A stretch of 14,430 bases of DNA, from the NCBI GenBank assembly GCA_000934385.1, contig KN880864.1, positions 1-14,430 of the forward strand. The letters are read 5' to 3'. The notes beneath the pieces were generated by a model. That model was not told the DNA's origin. It did no database searches and saw only the letters and a list, made by a program, of their open reading frames with translations. The position numbers and the translations under genes are program-made. This DNA is from Cylindrobasidium torrendii FP15055 ss-10 (lineage: Eukaryota; Basidiomycota; Agaricomycetes; Agaricales; Physalacriaceae). This document shows, one piece after another, positions 1-8,934 of the stretch. How positions within the stretch are numbered: the stretch's first letter is position 1; every line of letters starts with the position of its first letter.

Positions 1-5
1 ATTTT

Positions 6-93
6 TGAAGCCAACATTTGGCCAAAGTTTGGCCAATATTTGGCCTGAGTTTCGCAGAAAGTTGGCGAAAGTCTGGCCGTGATCTGGCTCTGC
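6..93. repeat. Degenerate 11-bp tandem array, TTTGGCCAAAG type (left copy)
   Basis: Eight consecutive 11-bp units are in register: the core GC dinucleotide falls at 10, 21, 32, 43, 54, 65, 76 and 87. The best units read TTTGGCCAAAG, TTTGGCCAATA and TTTGGCCTGAG, and the later ones decay (TTTCGCAGAAA, GTTGGCGAAAG, TCTGGCCGTGA). Each full unit is itself close to palindromic around GGCC. The array starts near the window edge, so its true left limit is unknown. It may be a terminal or subterminal repeat of a mobile element or a dispersed intergenic satellite. The sequence alone does not decide. Confidence 0.7.
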
Positions 94-290
94 GCTGTGC
101 GCCTTCCGCCGAATTGCAGCTGAACGCAAAGGAGATTCCGCCGCCAGAGCCTGCCAAACTGTAACAACAGTGTCCTCCGACCTTGGCGCGGTTCAACGGT
201 GGTCGGGGAGGTGGAATATCTTGACATAAAGCATACATAGGCGGCGACCGCGACCACGATGAGGGATGCCTGGCCATTTACTCCGGGCTA

Positions 291-334
291 CTAGCCAATA
301 TTTGGCCAAATATTGGCCAAACTTTGGCCGAATG
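291..334. repeat. Inverted second copy of the 11-bp GGCC array
   Basis: Four units with GCC at 294, 305, 316 and 327 keep the same 11-bp period but in reverse orientation relative to the left array. Positions 304-329 are the exact reverse complement of 20-45 (26 of 26 bases). A further isolated GGCCGAAAATTC lies at 361-372, outside the 11-bp register. The two arrays enclose about 258 bp (46-303) without a recognisable gene. This looks like a small inverted-repeat element such as a MITE-like insertion, but no target-site duplication could be identified. Confidence 0.65.
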
Positions 335-950
335 TTCACCGCATGGACAGCTCAATTTTTGGCCGAAAATTCACTTTTCAACCTCCAGCTAATAAGCTCT
401 AATGAAGAAATGTAGCTTACCGGAAAGCCAGCCCATTAAACACGGTAGCTACACGACCCGCGCCTTATGGATTGCGATGGGTATCTGGCTAACCAAGCCC
501 GTGTAGCTGCCCGATGTACGTCCTCATGAAGGCGCTGTGCCAGTAAGCGCTATACCTTTAGCAAGACAGTTGAACAAACATCTTTCTCACACCTAAATGC
601 CTCGCCAGTTCCAGGCCAGGAATATTGGTATGCGCACGAACAGCTGCAAGTCTACAAGTCTCAAAGTCTACATCAGCAATGAATTGATACCAGGGGGCAA
701 GAGGCTCTTCACGGAGGATGCCTTGGTATAGCAATAGATCTTTTGGTACCTGCCAATGCGTCGCGGAGGTTTCCAGGAGGTTTCAACCGTTCTGGTTACA
801 CGCATATAAGTCACGGTGTTCGTGAGAGAGATCAATCCACTCTGATATTGACCAAGGGATAGTGAGCCGCACGGCCCATGTCGTTTCAAAGCCTTTTCAT
901 CCTTTATTCTGCGTGTCTATGTGGGTTGCTCTGTGGTAGCGCCGCCAGAA
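335..950. other. Intergenic, no gene recognised
   Basis: Only short reading frames are present on both strands, none with a recognisable motif or plausible splice extension. A 9-bp inverted repeat (AGCTACACG at about 448-456 and CGTGTAGCT at about 499-507) is the only small structure noticed. No tRNA B-box of good quality was found. The right end (about 900-950) is the probable 3' UTR of the minus-strand PITH gene. Confidence 0.5.
903..908 (-). promoter_or_regulatory. Canonical polyadenylation hexamer of the PITH gene
   Basis: The minus strand reads AATAAA here, about 42 nt downstream of the stop codon of the PITH-domain gene. That distance suits a cleavage and polyadenylation signal. It is the only gene in the window for which I found a canonical hexamer so well placed. 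Fungal 3' ends often lack it, so this is supportive rather than proven. Confidence 0.45.
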
Positions 951-1848
951 TCATCGTGCTGTTGTCGACTGTCCACCCGACTTCTCTTGCAACCGGTCCA
1001 CTATTGGCGCATCGGCGGCGTTGGCAGCGCGAATGTCCATCTTCTCATTCGCGTCCTTCTGCAAGTTCCGAAGCTCTCCCTTGAATCCGACGTAGTAGAT
1101 CTGTGACATGTCTCCGCCTACACTGTCACTCTGTACGCGAGTTATCAAAAGCCACAAGTCGTGAAAAGTGCGATGCATACAAAGAATAGACTGAGTGAAG
1201 AGACGGTCGAGAAAACAGGTTTTCTCAATGGATATTCAGTGACGCCCGATTCGCCTTCAAGGAGCGCCATGTCTATGTGTGGTTTCGTATTCTCTGCGTC
1301 AGAGAAGTCGATTATTTGAGGGTAGTTGACAAAGATTTGGAGCCGCCGTGGTGTGGTTTCTCCTCGACCTAAACACAAGAAGTTAATGTACAGTTCATTC
1401 ACGGTAACAGGTTGGAAGGGAGGAGCTTCTAAGCTGGCGACTAAACAGAAACAAACCTGTCTTGAGAAGTAAAGCTTTGATTTTGACACCCTCGGCGAAC
1501 GGGACGTGTATGATAATCTACGCTGGTTTGTCAGCGGCGAGTACGACGACGACGCGCGTTGAGCCATACCTGGTCGTCCACACTGGACTCAGCAAACTTG
1601 GCGGTATCGTCCCGTTGGTCCCACGGCTTTATAAGTTCCTTCGCGTCCTCTGGAACCGTCAAGTTCAGTCCGTGAACCCTGCACTTGGGCCATTTAGAGA
1701 TACGATTTCCACACAACTGAGGGCGCCAAGGGTGGGGTGGATGAAGGATGAGTGAAGGAATGAGCCATTACTTGTCTCTGTCTATAGCGCCATAGATATT
1801 CGTAGCGTCGCCCACAAGCGTAGCAGCGACAGAGTTCTCATTCGACAT
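951..1848 (-). CDS. PITH-domain (DUF1000) protein, 204 aa, five exons
   Basis: The exon model on the minus strand is 1848-1772, 1678-1570, 1517-1457, 1368-1181 and 1130-951 (615 nt, TGA stop). All introns are GT-AG (93, 52, 88 and 50 bp), and phases match at every junction. The product is essentially one PITH domain, the proteasome-interacting module also found at the C-terminus of thioredoxin-like protein 1. In order it shows IYGAIDRDKVHGLNL (about 18-32), KPWDQR, SSVDDQIIIHVPFAEGVKIK (beta strands of the jelly-roll), RRLQIFVNYPQIIDF, EYPLRKPVFSTVSSLSLFF and QIYYVGFKGEL. The tail (about 50 residues) is charged and Ala-rich. There is no thioredoxin domain, so this is the stand-alone form (PITHD1-like in animals). 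A proteasome link is inferred from the family only. The start ATG precedes MSNENSVAATLVGDATNIYG, the usual N-terminal position for the family. Confidence 0.9.
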
Positions 1849-2046
1849 CGTGATGGTTGATGGGGGAGTTTCGGGCCGGATCTCCCGTCAATAGAGGCTG
1901 CTACTTAAGTCCAGCTCCTGGGCACAAGCGCAAGCAAATGCATTTATGTATATGGCCATTATTATTCCAGACGATAACAAGTAGTAAAAAAAGGATACAG
2001 TGTGTGTATGGGTGGATCCGCCGAGTCTATGCAAATTATGATAACC

Positions 2047-3548
2047 TCAATCCGAGACAACCGAATGCTCATCATTATGGAATCCGTTCAACTTGGAAGA
2101 GCGCGATTTCCCATGATACTCGTCGAGTGTCTCCAATACGTGCGGAATGACCTCCTTGTCCACATTCCTGCCCCACAGAATGTCCAGGTGCTCGTACCCC
2201 GCAAGCCGCCTGACCTGTGTATGCTTGGGCAGTTGGTCCACCATCACGTCAATATCCACCAAGCTATCGACGTCGCCGTACATCAGTACGATGGGTGTGA
2301 CGATGTTCCTCGTTGGGAATCGTGCCGGTTTATACGTCCGGACAGCCGTGCGGGCCACAGGCGACATGTTGGTGTAATCGTCGTCGTACATGAGGAAGGA
2401 GCGGTTGCGCATGATCTGGAACCAGTGCACAACGGCCTTTGTCGATGTGAACGAGTACAGATGTGCATAGGCACAAATCTTTTGATACGGCGAAATGTTG
2501 TTGCTGCGCCAGTTGAAAAGCATAACAAGACACTTGTCGATGACGGCAGAAAAGATGGGTGGATAGAGGATGGACTGCCACATTATGGCGCCGGAAAAGA
2601 GAGACTTGCGCCCAAAGAGAAGATAGAGGAGCGAAGGGCTGGTCTTCATGAGGGCGTCGACCATGGGTTGAGAGAGTCCGGCAGGGCTCATGGCAGGCGC
2701 AAGTGCAATGAAGACATTGATGCGCTCGTTGAGTTGCGGATGGATGCTAAGGGCGGCAAATGCTTGTGCAGTACCTTGGCTGAAGCCAATGTAGTTGAGC
2801 TTCTCCGCCTTGGTGATATTGAGAATGTACTCGATGGAGTCGGGGATGTCGTGCCAGGCAAAGTCGTCGATACTACGAAAAAGTAAGCAGTGGTTCCAAG
2901 GCGTGCAGAGTACCGCTCGCACCTAAAGTCCCAGAACTTGGTAGAGTTGGGGTTGTGGTGGATGGACTTCTTTGAGTACTTGTTGCCGCTGGAAACCACA
3001 TCAGGATCAATGCCGTGAGTGTTAAAGATGCGTACGCGCCGGTTGTTACCCAACCAGACGTCGTATCCGGCTTCGACCAATCGGAACGGCAAGCAGCGCT
3101 CAGCATCGGTAATACAGACCCAAACTTCGCTGTTCATAAGCAGACCGTGGTGCATGTAGATGACCGGTTTTCCTGTGCTTGTTCCAGGGCTGTTCTTCTG
3201 CATTCCTGCTTTCGAAGGAAGGCGGTGGAGTCCCAGCAAGTATCCATCCTTTGTCAACACGACGTGCTCCTCGGGAGTGTAACCGTGTATTTCGCACAGC
3301 TCTTGGAAATCCATGGCGTGCAAAACGCGGTCCGATGCTTTCCGTTCTGGAGACTTCGCCGTTGGTTGGCGGACATTGTAGTTGAATATTGAGCGCGAGC
3401 GCTTGTAGAACCAGTTTATTACAGTCTTGGGTAGGAGGCAAAGAATGATGAGGCCGAGAGAATTCTCGATGGCGAGGAGAACGAATCCAAAGAGGATGAG
3501 CACGTATTCGCGAAAGGCCAGGCGGCCAATCAGTGGGACGTGCGCCAT
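2047..3548 (-). CDS. Membrane-anchored sterol esterase / acid-lipase family alpha/beta hydrolase
   Basis: It probably hydrolyses steryl esters or related neutral lipids at the ER or lipid droplet, as in the Yeh1/Yeh2/Tgl1 and LIPA families. Preferred model: exons 3548-3040, 2988-2923 and 2872-2047, giving 466 aa. The first intron (3039-2989, 51 bp) would be GC-AG and the second (2922-2873, 50 bp) is GT-AG. If the first is retained the frame stays open and the protein is 483 aa. A hydrophobic segment at about 15-40 suggests an N-terminal membrane anchor. The lipase N-domain motif EEHVVLTKDGYLL lies near 94-106 and the oxyanion HHGLL at 133-137. The nucleophile is in GFSQG (Ser223), the acid in GDVDSLVD (Asp394) and the base in GYEHLDILWG (His420), all in spliced numbering. 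The start has a strong context (ACCACCATGG). Exact substrate is inferred. Confidence 0.88.
2989..3039 (-). other. Predicted GC-AG intron (or in-frame 17-aa insertion) in the lipase
   Basis: Family members normally read NNRGNKYS here. In this gene NNR and GNKYS are separated by 51 nt that encode 17 unrelated residues without a stop. A GT-AG excision in this stretch (GTACGC to TTCCAG, 47 bp) would shift the frame. Excising GCGCGT to TTCCAG (51 bp) restores NNRGNKYS exactly, with a CTCAC branch-like motif inside. The donor agrees with consensus at -1G, +5G and +6T. Confidence 0.6.
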
Positions 3549-3943
3549 GGTGGTCAGTTAGAAAGAGTGGTGGTGCAGAGGAGAAAATGGGATCATATCA
3601 AAACGCATTATTGCGCATGTGATTCCCCACACACCACGTTCACGTGGTCTCGTTCACCACTTGTTCCAGCCTCACAAAGGTGGCAGACGCGCGCTGAACA
3701 GGGAACGAGGCTCACAGCATACACATGTCTTCCTAAAACTCTAGATTCGAGCAATATATGTACGAGATAAATAAAAACATCAGATCATAGGCAGAACGAG
3801 GAATAAAGAAAGAAAGGGAGACGATAGTCCTTCAGAGCATAGAGTATAATAGCGTCTTGCGCAGAGCAGTCCGATAATGAGTGGATATATATAACGCATA
3901 GATTCCTTAGCACGGCATCCACCAGGGAGCCAGTAAGCAGCGC
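3549..3943. promoter_or_regulatory. Lipase promoter / kinase 3' UTR interval
   Basis: No gene is seen in these 395 bp. They separate the start of the lipase from the stop of the kinase, both on the minus strand. A 16-bp imperfect palindrome, ACCACG-TTCA-CGTGGT (3633-3648), contains the E-box CACGTG (3641-3646), about 93 bp upstream of the lipase ATG. bHLH factors bind such sites, including sterol-responsive ones. The link to sterol control is inference; one CACGTG every ~4 kb is expected by chance. Confidence 0.35.
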
Positions 3944-6900
3944 CTATGGCGAGGTTTGGTCGGGCGGTGAAGCTGAGCTTGGCCGTTTCAGACTCGACCC
4001 CCGTAGAAGCTTCCTGGGTTGAGTGACCGACGCCGACCGCGGCGATGGCGCGAACAACGAAAACACTTTCTCTGCACCCTCTCTATACTTCTTCAATTTC
4101 TTGTTCACTCCATTGGTTGATGTCGACATCGTGCTCATGTCTCCTACATCCGATTGCGATTGCGACAGCTGTGACCGCGAGAGCGTCTGGGATTGTGGAG
4201 GAAGAGTTTGGGACTGTGACGGAGACTGGTCGGATTGGTTCAGTGCGCCAGGGTCCGAATCTTTGGAACGGAGGGATGGCGTCGTGGCTTGAGACGAGCC
4301 TACAGTGGAGGATGCCGCACCCATCAACGAGCTTGCCAACGAAGCGGGAGTCATTGAACGCCCCATCGATGCCTTTCCTGAATAAGACGACGGCGGCGAC
4401 TTTGGTTTGAGGAATTGCCGTGGTCTCCTGAAAGTCAACTGATTCCTCCCTCGTTTCTCTGCTGGCGGGGGCGATTGAGGTGGTGTTGGACCTTTGCGGA
4501 AGACAGCCAGGCGGTACTTATCCACCACCCCGCGTGCGAAGAGACTTGTACTCTTGGGTCCAGGACCACCATTATTGTCCTCCCCATCAGCTGCATCGTC
4601 AACAAAGTCCCATTCGTCATCGTCTTCCTCCTGGTCGCCGCTATCCGAAAGATGCTTATCGAGAGCTTCGACTCCAGACCGCTCGCGCCGAGGCTTCTGA
4701 GAGAGACGGTTCGCTGCCTTGCTTGCCAATACAGCAGGCTCGCTGGGTGCCGGCAGAGCATCGACAATGTGTACTGCATGACCGTTGGCCTCAGGAATGT
4801 CTGGGGCGAGCTCTGTGGGCGTAGGCGGTACTGGCGAGTCGGGCAGTGGCGGAAGCTCGTCTTCGTCTGAAGGAGGTAATCCAGACAATGGGCGAGCTTC
4901 GGGCGTCTTGGGCTCCTCGACCTCTACAGCTTCTGCAAGGCTGGGCTCTGATGGCGATACACCAAGATTACGCAGCGCAAGTTCTTCCTCTTCGTCCTCA
5001 TCCGTACCATCCTCGCTGCTATCATCCGCTTCGTCCCCATCAATGATGATCGACTGTCGTCCCTTGAAGGAATACCCATCAAACACATCCACGGAATCGT
5101 CCTCAACCAAAGTTGTTGATTTGCCGCCAACCACTGACGAGCTTCGTGAGACCGAAGGCGTAGTGTCGCGGTCAGTGTCGCGGTCAGTATCGGTAGCCAC
5201 GTCCGTATCCGTCTGCTGTTCGCTTTCTGATGGCCCATCTTCTTCCTCGTTGTACTCGTCAAGCACGGGTTCCATGTCCAGGAAGGCCTCATCGAAGTTC
5301 TGCGTATCACCCTTATTCTCGGGATCCGTAGGTGGAATATATGGTGCTAGTTGGAAGATGAGCTAGCGTTACGCACGCCGCTAGAATGAAGGCTTACGAA
5401 TGTAGCGCTTGTAAAAGACGTGACTCCAGTCTATCATAGAGAAGTAAGGATGTCTCTTGATTCTGGGCTCGGATAGCCTGAGCGCTGAATTCTTCTGCAA
5501 AAGCTATAGAGATGTTCAGTTCCCCGTCGGTCACAAGTGCATTCTCACTCACCCCGCGCAACAAACTCTTCGTGTCCTGGTCTATTGCCCGATCATCCGG
5601 GAAGTGTAGCTCATCCTGAAGCACTCTGATGTACATATCCGAGTTGTTTGCAGCCCAAAATGGCGTCTACCGCATTATTAGCGTAGGCACAGCTAAAGCT
5701 GAAAACACGCACTATGCCCATCAACATCTCATAGAGCATCGTTCCGAAACTCCACCAGTCAACGGGATAAGAATACGGCAGTCCCTGGATAACCTCGGGC
5801 GCTAGATACTCGGCCGTCCCGCAGAAAGTGGCTGTCATGTCATTCTGGGGCATCGGCCAGCCGGCTGTGAACTCGCCGCCTTTCTCGATACGCATCCATG
5901 GTGGGCTCACTGGTTTGGCACCATCGGCGGGGGTGACCATGGCAGGAAGTGCCCGACGCGGGAATTCCTTGGAAAGCCCAAAGTCGGTGAGAACAATATG
6001 GCCGTCCGCGCCAATAAGAATGTTCTCGGGTTTGAGGTCACGGTAAATGACGCCGGCAGCATGCAGACCTTCAACGCCCTCAACCATTTCAGCGGCGTAA
6101 AACCGCGCACGGTCTCGTCCAAGACGCCCCCAGCGCGCAAGCTGAGTAGCAAGGTCACCTCCGGGATGGAAATCCTGCATACCATTAGTGCTAGACAATG
6201 ATGTCGTCGAGTGAGGTTTACCATGACTAGAAACAGATTCTCCTTGTCGTGGAAACTATAGTGCAGCTTGACAACGAAAGGGTCGGTGCCACTAGCAGCC
6301 ATCCTCTTGAGAACTGCTTGCTCTGTAAGAGTGTGCTGGAGCTCTTGATGGGCAAGGACGTGACGCTTCGTGATAGCCTTGAGAGCAAAGAGATCACTGG
6401 ACGATTTGTGGTGCACGAGCAAAACTTTGCCTGCACACCCCTTGCCTAGTACACGGAGCATCTCAAAGTCATCAATGACGACCTTGCGTTGCTTGCGCTT
6501 CACAGACTCTCCCGTGGTCGATTTCTTCTTCTTGCGTCTTTGAGATCCGGGGCGGGACACTGAACTTTCGTCGCCGGTCTCGCGGTCGGTCTGAGACGAG
6601 GCACCGTCCTGGATCGACGATGCGCCGTCTTGGAGGAATGAGGACGACTGGGGAGCATGGAACATACGCGAGAGCCGGTTGGCACTTTCGGGATCCGCCG
6701 AACGTGAACGATGGAGGCGACTGGATGGTGTTGCGCCTACTGGGGTCTTTGGTTCCGCCTCGGGCGATAGTTGTTGGCCGGCCGCAGCGCTGTCCGGATC
6801 TGCCTTCTTCTCCTCAGTCTCCTCCTTGAGTGGTGATTGGGGGGTGCTGCGAGTATGCTCCATGTTGGAAGCCCCGGTGTGTACAGCCAAATCTGAGCGA

Positions 6901-7521
6901 ACACGCTTGATCGCCCGTTCAACGCGTTGGCTTTCGAGGTCGTCGGCCCGGACGCGAACAAACCGCTTCCAGACACGTCCCTGGCGGATAGTGGGTGAAT
7001 TCGACGCGGTTGTGAGGTATGCTGCAAGCGCAGTGACGTTGGGGGGCCCAGTTTCTGGGTTGTGTATAGAATCCGAGCGTTCCTTGGTTGGCGATGCAGG
7101 ACGGGATGTAGCTGGCGTTGCACTTCCAGTGGTTGACTTGCGTGATCTGCCCCGAGTCGATGCTAGCCGGGATAGAGTGGAGAGAAAGGAGGATTTGTTC
7201 TTTGCAGGCGCAGTGTTGGTGGTGGCCGCACCCATGACAGATGGAAATGGAGGGACGTGGTCGTGTGCGTCGCGGAGCTTGGCGTCGAGCTCAATGATCT
7301 CCCGTGCGGTGCGGGTGAGAGTCAAGTTGTGGGTTGGCGCTGTATGTGTGTGTATATTGTCAGCAGATATGAAATGAAACCTGGGCTTGTCTCGTACTCT
7401 TAATGTACAGGCTGTACGCCCGTTTGTCTTGCGGGCAGTCTGCAACGCTCACCGCCCAAGGGCCATCCCCAGTGTCGATACGGATGGGCAGTCGCCTCTG
7501 CGTCGATGGATTGCCTATCAT
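3944..7521 (-). CDS. PX-domain AGC protein kinase, S6K/SGK-like, 1108 aa
   Basis: Exons are 7521-7398, 7339-6222, 6174-5713, 5666-5553, 5503-5398 and 5346-3944, with GT-AG introns of 46-58 bp and all phases consistent. An in-frame TGA lies 9 nt before the ATG. Residues about 20-76 and 142-171 match the two halves of a phosphoinositide-binding PX domain, separated by a Ser/Thr-rich insert. The kinase domain starts near 333: glycine loop GKGCAGKV (340-347), Lys362 in FALKAI, YRDLKPEN (catalytic Asp460), DFG (478-480), activation-loop Thr530 in TATFCGTAEYLAPE, then VDWWSFG. The C-tail has DTQNFDEAFLDMEP and a hydrophobic motif FDGYSF (730-735, phosphorylatable Ser734). The PX-plus-AGC layout recalls SGK3. 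About 370 disordered, Ser/Pro/acid-rich residues follow, with one conserved-looking island at 886-927. A membrane-phosphoinositide and TOR/PDK1-type regulation is inferred from family. No yeast name is assigned. Confidence 0.9.
5163..5198. repeat. 12-bp tandem repeat inside the kinase C-tail coding region
   Basis: GTGTCGCGGTCA occurs twice exactly (5163-5174 and 5175-5186), followed by a diverged third unit GTATCGGTAGCC. On the coding strand it encodes the repeated TDTDRDTDRDT stretch between the NFD and hydrophobic motifs of the kinase. Being a multiple of three, the unit can expand or contract without breaking the frame. Confidence 0.75.
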
Positions 7522-8934
7522 CGTTTCTCAAGAGAATCCGAGCGTGGTCGCGTCTATACATGGATCAGACTCTGGTTGATAAACAGAAAAAAAAATTAAA
7601 ACACACACCAAGCGAAATCCAAAAGGTGTTTACAGCAGGAAAGTTGCAGCAAAGATGGCCCGTAATGGTAGGAAGAGAGGAACACCACAACGTGGCCACA
7701 CCAAAGTTGCGCGACGTCCTCAAGGCACGCTTGCCGCTTTTGAGTGCGCCGGTGACGTCGTCCAGACTTTGATAACAGCACTTCCGACGCTGTAGAGCTC
7801 GCCGTGCGCAGTGACAAAACCAACAAAGGTACAAGAAAGAAATGCTCGGACCGTAAAACGCGAATGAACTCTTTTCTGAATTTTGCTTCCGTCGCCGAGT
7901 GATCTTCTGCGATCGCGACTATACTCAACTTGAACATGGCCGGGCAGTGGCCGGGCTTATCTTTTTGTTCTTTTTTGGGGGGGAAGGCCCATGTTGATAT
8001 TACGCTTCATTTCCGTCGCTCTGTACTGTATGTGCCGACCATTTCTCTCCTTCTCTGCCTCACACAAGCAGATGCAGAAAGCCCCACTAAAAGCAGACTA
8101 GTCAAGAAACGATAAACGGCATCGACGTCAACTACGCGTCAATTCCGTTGTAAGCACGCCCAGTGGGTTGATGGCCACCCGTATGGCGACTGTAAAATCC
8201 CCGATAATTCAGCTTTCGGGCCTAGTGCCAAACCCACCAAGACTAGTTAGCTCTGAACCTTCCAGCTGACGGCCTTGCAATCCACGGACGGGCCTGGGAA
8301 CATGCATTGTAGCCTGCCTTTGCCCGTGTAGTATCTACTCCTCAGTCATCGTCGGTGCCACCCAAGCTTTAATTTAAATTGTCAACCACCAGCATGCGCG
8401 TGTTAATCCTAATGCGTGGAATGCAGCCAAGAGTAGGCCGCTCATGCTGCAATGGTGCTGAAGAGGAGGTCACTAGCACTGGTTGGACTCAGTACTCGAT
8501 TTGCGATCACCAGGCCTTACCAATTAAAGGAAAGCTCATTGTCATTTCGTAAGCCATTTGATGCGCCTGGCCAGGGCCTTTTTAATGCAGATAAGCGTGC
8601 TGAGTGCATATATACACATGTACCAAGTACCAGCAGCTCCCTTTCTTCGGCGTGAATTTGATTGGAAATTGTACCATGGCCGGGGATTAGCTCAAGTCCC
8701 CTGAGATTTACTTCATTATGCATTAGCTTCCACGGATGCATCCGCAATCTCTTCATTCAACTCAGCATGAAGAGGAAGTTTGAGAGTGCAATGCTTGCGA
8801 CGCTCCGAACGTGATACCCAATGGAGCCATAAAAGTTCAAGGCATCGAAAACGGAGCAAGGTTGTGCAAAAGCGAGAGCATATCAAAACTGAAAGGAAAT
8901 GCGGAGAGCGCTGCTCAAGCGCTCATCAGTCATC
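7522..8934. promoter_or_regulatory. 1.4-kb intergenic: kinase upstream region and TFIIIA downstream region
   Basis: Short open frames on both strands have no recognisable motif, no spliced extension and no family resemblance, so I call no gene. Notable sites are a TGACGTC half-palindrome (CRE/ATF-like, 7753-7759) about 230 bp upstream of the kinase ATG, a poly-A/T tract near 7586-7596, a run of eight G near 7975-7983, one ACGCGT (8134-8139) and a TATATA-containing stretch near 8608. Each is of a size expected by chance. No tRNA-like A/B box pair was found. An unrecognised non-coding RNA or small gene cannot be excluded. Confidence 0.4.

Noticed and set aside
668..889. 73-codon minus-strand frame left of the PITH gene
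   Set aside because: No motif, no start context and no plausible exon extension; better explained as intergenic sequence.
2002..2886. 294-codon open frame on the plus strand opposite the lipase
   Set aside because: It is exactly antisense to the lipase coding frame, has no recognisable motif, and arises from the codon bias of the minus-strand gene.
3015..3392. Plus-strand frame overlapping the lipase N-terminal exon
   Set aside because: It is antisense to a strongly supported coding exon and shows no family resemblance.
3620..3632. Sterol regulatory element-like sequence upstream of the lipase (ATTCCCCAC)
   Set aside because: The match to the known ATCACCCCAC element is only partial; not enough to call a site.
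8830..8850. tRNA B-box-like GTTCAAGGC
   Set aside because: No A box at a suitable distance and no cloverleaf can be drawn around it.
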